Positions 6,583 through 11,576 of a stretch of 11,576 nucleotides of DNA are shown here, piece after piece (position 1 is the stretch's first letter; each line of letters begins with the position of its first letter). The notes below the pieces were generated by a model that saw nothing but the letters and a program-made list of their open reading frames with translations, ran no database searches and was not told the DNA's origin. The stretch is from Rubrobacter sp. GTDB lineage: Bacteria; Actinomycetota; Rubrobacteria; Rubrobacterales; Rubrobacteraceae. The position numbers and the translations under genes are program-made. The stretch lies in assembly GCA_016781635.1 (NCBI GenBank), contig JADDPY010000482.1:1-11576 (forward strand), given 5' to 3'.

Positions 6583-7331
6583 ATTCTCACACGCACCTCT
6601 TGCGGCTCGAGGTCTCGCCCGAGGCGGCGGTCGAGGGCGCGGCGGAGGACGGGGTTCTGGCGGTGGTGAACATCGGAACGGACGTCGAGGACTCGCAGAA
6701 GGGGGCGGCGTTGGCTGCGGCGTTGCCGAACGTGTACTCGGCTGCGGGGATACACCCTCACAACGCGGGGACTTATACGGCTAACGACCTCGAGGTTCTG
6801 GCGGAGCTTTCGGAGTCGCCGGGGGTGGTGGCGCTGGGCGAGGTCGGGCTGGACTATTATCGGGGGGATTGGTCCGGGGAGATCCAGAAGGCGTTGTTCG
6901 AGGACGTGATCTCGCTGGCGAACGACACGCGGCTGCCCTTGATCATCCACACCAGGCGGGCTTTTGGCGACACGATGGCGCTCCTCGGCCGCGCGCGCGT
7001 CCCCGTCGTCCTCCACTGCTTCGAGGGCGGCGAGCGTGAGGTGGCCGAGGCCGTCGAGCGTGATTACTACGTGGGCTTGGCCGGGAACATCACCTACAAG
7101 AACAACCCGACGTCGGACTTCTTGGACGGGCTGAACCCGGATCGCCTGCTCGTCGAGACGGATGCCCCGTACCTGAGCCCCCAGCCCGTGCGCGGCAAGA
7201 AGAACGAGCCCAGGAACGTCGTCCACACCGCCCGTTTCGTCGCCGAACGCCTCGGCATGAACGAGGAGGAGTTCGGGACCCTTACGAGCCGCAACGCCCG
7301 CAACGTCTTCGGCCTCCCGATCGAGGTCTAG
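6573..7331 (+). CDS. tatD: TatD family metal-dependent DNase
   Basis: The product is 252 residues in the TatD TIM-barrel hydrolase fold. The metal ligands are all visible: H6 and H8 in DSHTHL, E90 in GEVGLDYY, H126 in IIHTR, H148 in LHCFEGG and D197 in ETDAPYLSP. GIHPHNA (59-65) is also typical. TatD enzymes are Mg2+-dependent 3'-5' DNA exonucleases acting in the cytoplasm in repair of oxidised DNA and in DNA degradation; some members also act on D-aminoacyl-tRNA or RNA, so the substrate is assigned by family. The ATG at 6573 is one of only two ATG starts I assign with confidence here. Its ribosome site is only a loose G-rich stretch (GGGTGGGGCGG). In many bacteria tatD follows metG and precedes rsmA; here rsmA follows after ten bases, but no metG is present upstream within the window. 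Confidence 0.95.
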   Translation: MLIDSHTHLLRLEVSPEAAVEGAAEDGVLAVVNIGTDVEDSQKGAALAAALPNVYSAAGIHPHNAGTYTANDLEVLAELSESPGVVALGEVGLDYYRGDWSGEIQKALFEDVISLANDTRLPLIIHTRRAFGDTMALLGRARVPVVLHCFEGGEREVAEAVERDYYVGLAGNITYKNNPTSDFLDGLNPDRLLVETDAPYLSPQPVRGKKNEPRNVVHTARFVAERLGMNEEEFGTLTSRNARNVFGLPIEV

Positions 7332-7341
7332 ACCGCCCTCC

Positions 7342-8157
7342 TTGGAACCCCCTGCCCCAGGCTCCCGTGAGAAGGGCCATTTCCCGAAGAAGCGCCTCGG
7401 CCAACACTTCCTCAAGGATCCCAACACCGCCCGCATAGTCGCCGACGGGGTGAACACTGACGACGTCGTGCTCGAGATCGGCCCCGGCCGCGGCGCCCTC
7501 ACCTACGTACTCGCCGGGAGAGCGGGGCTCGTGCACGCCGTGGAGCTCGACAGGGACGTCCTGCCTTTCTTGAGGGACGCTCTCGGGGAGCGGACGAACG
7601 TCGTGGTACACGAGGGCGACGCCCTCGCCTTCGACTACGCCTCCCTCACGCCACGACCGAACAAGATGGTCGCGAACCTCCCTTATAACGTCGCCTCGCC
7701 CCTAGTCTTGAGGCTGCTGGAGGAGGCCGGATACCTCCGGGTCTTGCGCTTCATGGTCCAACTCGAAGTGGCGCGGAGGATGGCGGCGCGGCCCAGGACA
7801 AAGGACTACGGGACATATGCGGTGCTTGTGCAACTTCTCGCGGAGGTGCGCGTGGCGCACAAGGTCTCGCCGCAAGTCTTCGACCCGCCGCCGAACGTAT
7901 GGTCCGCGGTCGTCGCGATGGAGCGGAGGACCACCGTTGCTTTGAGGCCCGGGGAGTACGCGGGGGTCAAGGAGCTAGTGGTCTCCGCTTTTCGGAGCCG
8001 GCGCAAACGTCTCGTCAACAACCTGCCGGAAACCGCGCGGGGCGGGGCGCCAGAAGCTCTAGCCTCCATCGGACACGGGCGTGACGCGCGGGCCGAGGAG
8101 CTCGAGCCCGAAGATTTCGTCGCGCTTTATCGGGAGCTGTCTTGGACGATACGGTGA
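7342..8157 (+). CDS. rsmA: 16S rRNA adenine dimethyltransferase RsmA (KsgA)
   Basis: The product is 271 residues, the usual size. LGQHFLKD (19-26), the SAM-binding [10 protein letters not shown] (45-54), acidic E69-D70 for the ribose hydroxyls, EGDAL (91-95) and the catalytic NLPYNVASP (112-120) are all present. RsmA transfers four methyl groups to the two adjacent adenines in helix 45 near the 3' end of 16S rRNA, a late checkpoint in 30S assembly; loss gives kasugamycin resistance in known species. The start is TTG 7342, ten bases after the tatD stop. No ribosome site precedes it, and no other start codon lies before LGQHFL in frame, so coupling to tatD translation is likely. No rnmV or rpf gene is inserted between tatD and rsmA, unlike in Firmicutes and mycobacteria respectively. 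The 3' end overlaps ispE by 16 bases. Confidence 0.96.
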   Translation: MEPPAPGSREKGHFPKKRLGQHFLKDPNTARIVADGVNTDDVVLEIGPGRGALTYVLAGRAGLVHAVELDRDVLPFLRDALGERTNVVVHEGDALAFDYASLTPRPNKMVANLPYNVASPLVLRLLEEAGYLRVLRFMVQLEVARRMAARPRTKDYGTYAVLVQLLAEVRVAHKVSPQVFDPPPNVWSAVVAMERRTTVALRPGEYAGVKELVVSAFRSRRKRLVNNLPETARGGAPEALASIGHGRDARAEELEPEDFVALYRELSWTIR

Positions 8158-9080
8158 CGGAAGCCCCGGCACGGGTGCGCCTAAAGGCGTTCGCGAAGGT
8201 CAACTACGCGCTGGAGGTGCGTGGCGTCAGACCGGATGGTTATCACGAGATCTCGACGGTCATGCAGAGCGTCTCCTTGTGCGATGAGCTGAGCCTGGAA
8301 CGCTCGGACGAGGGGTTCCAACTTCTCGTGGAGCCGGAGAGGTCATCCATCGGACCAAAGGACGAGAATACGGTCTTCCGGGCGTGGTCGCTACTGCGCG
8401 AGGCCACTGGGGAGGATCTGCCGGTGTGCGCCCGGCTCCGGAAGGCCATTCCAGCGGGGGCCGGGCTCGGCGGAGGATCCACCGACGCGGCGGCGGCGCT
8501 CGTGGGCTTGAACGAGATGTTCGGGTTGGGGCTGGGGGACGGGAAGTTGCGGGAGATCGGCCTGCGTATAGGAGCGGACGTACCGTTCTGTGTCTCGGGC
8601 GGGACGGCCCTCGGGGAGGGCATCGGGGAGAAACTAACGCCCCTGCCCACGCCGCCGGATCACCACCTCGTCGTCGCCAAGCCGGACGCAGGGGCGGAGA
8701 CGGCCCGGATCTACAGGGCCTACGACGAGCGGCCGGGCGAGGGGCGGCCCTCCATCGCCCCAACCCTCGATGCCCTGCGCGCCGGGGACCTTGGGGCGCT
8801 CGCTCGCCTCCTGGGCAACGACCTCGCCCCCGTGACGGAGGTTCTCGTACCGGAGGTGGGGGAGTTGAGGGAGGTGCTTGCGTGTGCCGGCGCCCTAGGC
8901 ACTCTGATGAGTGGGAGCGGTACGGCGGTTTACGGCCTCTTCGGTTCAGAGGCCGCCGCGCGCGAAGCGGAGCGAAGAATCGAGGCGCCCTTCGCGAGGA
9001 TCTGCAGGCCGGTGGCTCTCGGAGTGGAGATGGTACGGGAACGCGTCTCGAGACGTGATACTTGGCGCCCGAGTCGTTAA
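8142..9080 (+). CDS. ispE: 4-diphosphocytidyl-2-C-methyl-D-erythritol kinase IspE
   Basis: The product is 312 residues in the GHMP kinase fold. [10 protein letters not shown] (17-26) with K19, RPDGYHEI (30-37), the ATP loop [14 protein letters not shown] (104-117) with catalytic D115, GADVPFC and the C-terminal glycine loop [12 protein letters not shown] are all present. IspE phosphorylates CDP-methylerythritol at the 2-hydroxyl, the fourth step of the MEP route to isoprenoids. The gene overlaps rsmA by 16 bases. TTG 8142 has GGGAG five bases upstream. GTG 8154 would give the classic GTGA overlap with the rsmA stop and is a fair alternative four codons shorter. The stop TAA forms part of the palindrome TTAA at 9077-9080, whose other strand ends a doubtful minus-strand ORF. 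The rsmA-ispE pair is widely conserved in Actinomycetota. Confidence 0.96.
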   Translation: MDDTVTEAPARVRLKAFAKVNYALEVRGVRPDGYHEISTVMQSVSLCDELSLERSDEGFQLLVEPERSSIGPKDENTVFRAWSLLREATGEDLPVCARLRKAIPAGAGLGGGSTDAAAALVGLNEMFGLGLGDGKLREIGLRIGADVPFCVSGGTALGEGIGEKLTPLPTPPDHHLVVAKPDAGAETARIYRAYDERPGEGRPSIAPTLDALRAGDLGALARLLGNDLAPVTEVLVPEVGELREVLACAGALGTLMSGSGTAVYGLFGSEAAAREAERRIEAPFARICRPVALGVEMVRERVSRRDTWRPSR

Positions 9081-9232
9081 GAGAAGGCGTTCGCGAGACT
9101 ACGAAGCTCGACAAACTCGGATGAGAGCTTCAGAAGTCCAGCCGCGCCGGGCTCGTTGAGCTTCGGAAATTGTTCCACGAGTATGGCTTGGACGAGCGGG
9201 ATCGATGGGTCGAAGAAGATCCTTGTGTTCAC
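9077..9232 (-). CDS. Doubtful small ORF (51 aa) convergent with ispE, unrecognised
   Basis: Between ispE and the tRNA promoter the minus strand is open for 51 codons from GTG 9232 to a TAA that shares TTAA with the ispE stop. The product begins [15 protein letters not shown] and ends [15 protein letters not shown]. By hand count 35 of 51 third positions are G or C, lower than in the neighbouring genes but not random-looking. There is no ribosome site before the GTG, and the frame stays open far upstream through the antisense of the tRNA and glmU, which weakens the case. I do not recognise the family. It could be a real small gene, the degenerate tail of a lost gene, or chance. Confidence 0.22.
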   Translation of the reverse strand: MNTRIFFDPSIPLVQAILVEQFPKLNEPGAAGLLKLSSEFVELRSLANAFS

Positions 9233-9268
9233 GGGTCGAATGCGGAGGCGCTGTCGGGGGCTTTGGGA

Positions 9269-9297
9269 CTGACGGAACAAAGGCGCTCCGGTATAAT
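9269..9297 (+). promoter_or_regulatory. Sigma-70-type promoter for tRNA-Gln and probably glmU
   Basis: CTGACG (9269-9274), a 17-base spacer and an exact TATAAT (9292-9297) make the best promoter in the window. Transcription should begin near 9304, about 29 bases before the mature tRNA 5' end, so RNase P must remove a leader. No separate promoter is evident between the tRNA and glmU. Confidence 0.7.
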
Positions 9298-9332
9298 CTC
9301 GCCGTCGTGGGCGAGCGGTTCGGCGCCCGCTT

Positions 9333-9403
9333 TGGGGCGTGGCCAAGTGGCAAGGCACCGGGTTTTGGTCCCGGGATCGCAGGTTCGAGTCCTGCCGCCC
9401 CAG
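9333..9403 (+). tRNA. tRNA-Gln, anticodon TTG
   Basis: A full cloverleaf can be drawn. The acceptor stem is TGGGGCG (9333-9339) with CGCCCCA (9396-9402). The D arm is GCC-AAGTGGCAA-GGC. The anticodon stem CCGGG (9358-9362) pairs with CCCGG (9370-9374) around the loop TTTTGGT, with anticodon TTG at 9365-9367. The T arm GCAGG-TTCGAGT-CCTGC spans 9379-9395, and the discriminator base is G9403. The weak first pair U1-A72 is a known identity element for glutaminyl tRNA. CCA is not encoded (CCG follows), so it must be added by the nucleotidyltransferase. The anticodon reads CAA and, by wobble, CAG. Confidence 0.97.
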
Positions 9404-9469
9404 CCGGGAGACATGCGGGGTACTGCCCTGGGCCCGGAAACCGTAAGCGAGTGAGTCGCGAAGGAGCTT

Positions 9470-10891
9470 ATGTCCGAGCGCGGGAGAGGCCCCATCTTCG
9501 CCGCCGTCCTGGCGGCCGGTAAGGGCACCCGGATGAAGTCCAACCGGGCGAAGGTTTTGCATACCATCTGCGGCGTGCCAATGGTGAACTACGCCATAGG
9601 CGCCCTGAGGCCGCTGAAGCCCGAGAGGACGATGGTCGTGGTTGGCCACCAGGCCGAGGAGGTGGAGGCGGTCCTGCCGGATGGCGCCGAGCCCGTTCTT
9701 CAGAAGCGGCAGAACGGGACCGGTGACGCCGTGCGCGTGGCGCTCGAGGCGTTGGAGGGGGAGGAGGACGGCACCCTGCTCGTGGTCAACGGGGACGGCC
9801 CCTTGATCTCCGACTCAACGCTCGCCGACCTTCTGTGGCGCCACCGCGAGGCCGGGGTTGGGGCGACCGTGCTCGTGGCGGAGCTCGACGACGCGACGGG
9901 TCTCGGGCGCGTGATGGAGGACGCGGGCGTCGTCCGGATCGTCGAGGAACGCGACGCGACAGAGGCCGAGAGGAACGTCCGGCTCGTCAACCTCGGGCTC
10001 TACGCTTTCGAGTTGAAGGACATCAGGCGGGCCATGGGCCTCGTGGGGTCGGAGAACGATCAGGGCGAGGTGTACCTTACCGATGCCCTGGAGATTATCG
10101 GTCGCCAGAGCCGGGCCGTTACTTGTCTCCTCAAGAACCGGCAGGAGGCCAACCTCGTCAACGACCGGGCGCAACTCGCGCTCGCCGAGGAGATCGTGCG
10201 CCGCAAGATCCTCGACGCGCACATGCGTTCCGGGGTGACGGTTCGGGATCCCGTATCCACGCACATAGAGGCGACGGTCGAGATCGGGCGAGACACGGTG
10301 ATCCTGCCGGGCACATTCCTGCGCGGCGCGACGAAGATCGGCTCGGACTGCGTGATCGGCCCCTCCTCGGACCTTCTCGATACGGTAGTGGAGGATGGTG
10401 CGCTCGTCGAGCACTCGGTGGGCCGTGGCGCCGAGGTCGGACCGAACGCGATCGTCGGTCCCTACTCCTACCTCCGGCCGGGGACACGCCTGGAGTCCGG
10501 ATCGAAGGTAGGGGCGTTCTGCGAGGTCAAGAACACCTCCGTGGGCGCCGGGAGCAAGGTGCCGCATCTCTCCTACGTGGGTGACGCGAGCATAGGCGAG
10601 GGGGCGAACCTCGGGGCCGGGACGATAACGGCGAACTACGACGGGCAGAGCAAGAACCACACCGAGATCGGGGACGGGGTTTTTACCGGGGTGAACACTA
10701 GCCTGATCGCACCGGTGAACATAGGCGCGGGCTCCTACCTCGGGGCCGGCAGCGTGGTCAACAAAGACGTCCCGCCGGGCAAGCTCGCCGTCGGGATGCC
10801 GGCGCGCGCTATACGTGACGCTCCCAGTAGAGTAGAAAAAGATACAAGCATGAGCAACGGACGAGCCGGACAGAGCGAGACGGAGGGTTAG
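9470..10891 (+). CDS. glmU: Bifunctional UDP-GlcNAc pyrophosphorylase / glucosamine-1-phosphate acetyltransferase GlmU
   Basis: The product is 473 residues, typical for GlmU. The N-terminal uridyltransferase (about 1-235) has the nucleotide loop LAAGKGTRM (14-22), K29, QNGTGDA (81-87; many GlmU proteins have GTGHA here) and GDGPLI (108-113). The C-terminal left-handed beta helix (about 255-455) is a run of hexapeptide repeats. It contains the acetyltransferase catalytic region with VPHLSYVGD (catalytic-type H366) and AGTITANYDG. GlmU acetylates glucosamine-1-phosphate with acetyl-CoA and then makes UDP-GlcNAc for peptidoglycan and other envelope polymers. AAGGAG lies only three bases before ATG 9470, a short spacing. 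The gene is 66 bases after tRNA-Gln and probably shares its promoter. prs follows five bases after the stop. GlmU-Prs pairing is widespread in Actinomycetota and Firmicutes. Confidence 0.97.
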   Translation: MSERGRGPIFAAVLAAGKGTRMKSNRAKVLHTICGVPMVNYAIGALRPLKPERTMVVVGHQAEEVEAVLPDGAEPVLQKRQNGTGDAVRVALEALEGEEDGTLLVVNGDGPLISDSTLADLLWRHREAGVGATVLVAELDDATGLGRVMEDAGVVRIVEERDATEAERNVRLVNLGLYAFELKDIRRAMGLVGSENDQGEVYLTDALEIIGRQSRAVTCLLKNRQEANLVNDRAQLALAEEIVRRKILDAHMRSGVTVRDPVSTHIEATVEIGRDTVILPGTFLRGATKIGSDCVIGPSSDLLDTVVEDGALVEHSVGRGAEVGPNAIVGPYSYLRPGTRLESGSKVGAFCEVKNTSVGAGSKVPHLSYVGDASIGEGANLGAGTITANYDGQSKNHTEIGDGVFTGVNTSLIAPVNIGAGSYLGAGSVVNKDVPPGKLAVGMPARAIRDAPSRVEKDTSMSNGRAGQSETEG

Positions 10892-10896
10892 CGCGC

Positions 10897-11576
10897 GTGA
10901 TGCAGAACAGCCATCTGGAGATGTCGGCGGAGAAACGACTGGTTCTGTTCTCGGGATGGGGCTACCCGGAGCTCGCGGAGAGGATCTCCGACCGGCTAGA
11001 AGTCCCGATGGGCGAGGTCGAGTTGAGGCAGTTCTCCGGCGGCGAGGTTTACGCCCGCTACAAGGAGAGCATCCGTGGGGCCGACGTCTTTATCGTGCAG
11101 TCGTTGTCGGAGCCGGTAAACAGGCACCTCATGCAGCTCTTGACCATGATCGACGCCGCCAAGAGGGCGTCGGCCGAGAGCATCGTTGCGGTCATCCCCT
11201 GGTTCGCCTACTCGCGCCAGGACCGCAAGACCAAGCCCCGCGAGCCCATAACGGCGCGGCTCGTGGCGAACATGATCCAGGTAGCGGGCGCCGACCGCGT
11301 GATGACGATGGACCTGCACGTCGGCCAGATCGAGGGCTTCTTCTCCTTCCCGGTCGACCACCTCACCGCGATGCATACCTTTGTGGACCACTTTATCGGG
11401 CAGGGCTTCAAGGACGCCGACGACGCGGTGGTCGTCGCCCCCGATACCGGCGAGGTGAAGGTCGCTAAGCGCTTGGCGGACAGGCTCGGGCTCCCGTGGG
11501 CGATCGTCAACAAGATAAGGAACCAGCCGGGCGAGTCCGAGGTGACGCACGTCATCGGCGACGTTCGGGGGAAGCG
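10897..11576 (+). CDS. prs: Ribose-phosphate pyrophosphokinase (PRPP synthetase), 5' part
   Basis: About 226 residues are seen before the right edge; the family is about 310-330 residues, so roughly the last third is missing. Hallmarks in order are FSGGEVYARYKESIRGADVF-type strands, AYSRQDRKTKPREPI (the ATP-binding RQDRK loop and PREPI), MTMDLHVGQIEGFF with the catalytic-site His, VAPDTGE near the ribose-5-phosphate region, and NKIR in the flexible loop, which keeps the catalytic Lys and second Arg. Prs makes PRPP from ribose-5-phosphate and ATP for nucleotide, His and Trp synthesis. The start is GTG 10897, with GGAGGG nine bases upstream; ATG 10900 is the next codon. Several positions differ from the common class I sequence (DTGEVKV for D-x-GG-x-x-RA; NQPGESEV for PR-x-N-x-x-EV), but the fold signature is unmistakable. 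Confidence 0.94.
   Translation, partial: MMQNSHLEMSAEKRLVLFSGWGYPELAERISDRLEVPMGEVELRQFSGGEVYARYKESIRGADVFIVQSLSEPVNRHLMQLLTMIDAAKRASAESIVAVIPWFAYSRQDRKTKPREPITARLVANMIQVAGADRVMTMDLHVGQIEGFFSFPVDHLTAMHTFVDHFIGQGFKDADDAVVVAPDTGEVKVAKRLADRLGLPWAIVNKIRNQPGESEVTHVIGDVRGK

Noticed and set aside
6522-7502. Open frame of about 326 codons on the minus strand
   Set aside because: It is antisense to tatD, whose metal ligands are all present; no start signal or family resemblance.
9081-9271. 63 codons open in frame after the ispE stop, suggesting readthrough or a disrupted longer IspE
   Set aside because: IspE is already full length with its C-terminal glycine loop, and the downstream codons give a Ser/Arg-rich product without conserved character.
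9379-9410. Possible phage or integrative-element attachment site at the tRNA 3' end
   Set aside because: No integrase gene lies nearby, no repeat of the tRNA 3' end is seen elsewhere in the window, and glmU-prs follows directly.
9205-9522. Plus-strand frame of about 105 codons through the tRNA
   Set aside because: It runs straight across tRNA-Gln and into glmU in another frame, so it cannot be a sensible gene.
1-11576. CRISPR arrays, insertion sequences, toxin-antitoxin or defence genes
   Set aside because: No regularly spaced repeats, no terminal inverted repeats with a transposase, and every well-supported gene is a core housekeeping gene, apart from the DUF697 gene and the PLD protein, which also look chromosomal.

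Overview
The window is GC-rich bacterial chromosome carrying housekeeping genes. The order tatD-rsmA-ispE, then glmU-prs, is typical of Actinomycetota. That order, the high GC and the heavy use of TTG starts point to a deep-branching actinobacterium, with a Rubrobacter-like organism as my best guess. The genus is inferred from protein character and gene order, not from a database search.

Layout. At the left edge, on the minus strand, is the 5' end of the primary sigma factor gene (rpoD/sigA, partial, TTG start at 331). It has a good sigma-70-type promoter in the 117-base gap it shares with a divergent plus-strand gene for a DUF697-type (YcjF-like) membrane-associated protein (449-1216). Next is a phospholipase D superfamily protein resembling cardiolipin synthase (1310-2587), whose first HKD motif reads H-R-H instead of H-x-K. 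A gap with a perfect 11-bp hairpin follows. Then comes a tight run recJ - ROK sugar kinase - rsmI (2853-6279), started by an exact TATAAT box. The 293-base gap 6280-6572 holds nested and tandem hairpins and a second exact TATAAT. It introduces tatD - rsmA - ispE (6573-9080), where genes abut or overlap. A 252-base gap of lower GC contains a doubtful convergent small ORF and a strong promoter. That promoter drives tRNA-Gln(TTG) (9333-9403), followed by glmU and the start of prs, which runs off the right edge.

How the genes work together. The content is core information processing and precursor supply. It includes transcription initiation (RpoD), DNA repair (RecJ, TatD), 16S rRNA modification (RsmI, RsmA), isoprenoid synthesis (IspE), cell-wall precursor UDP-GlcNAc (GlmU), PRPP (Prs), sugar phosphorylation (ROK) and phospholipid metabolism (PLD protein). 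I see no mobile element, CRISPR array, defence island or phage gene, and no convincing undescribed system. The points most worth checking are the altered HKD motif, the dominance of TTG start codons, two possible leaderless starts, and the structured gap between rsmI and tatD, where metG lies in several related clusters.
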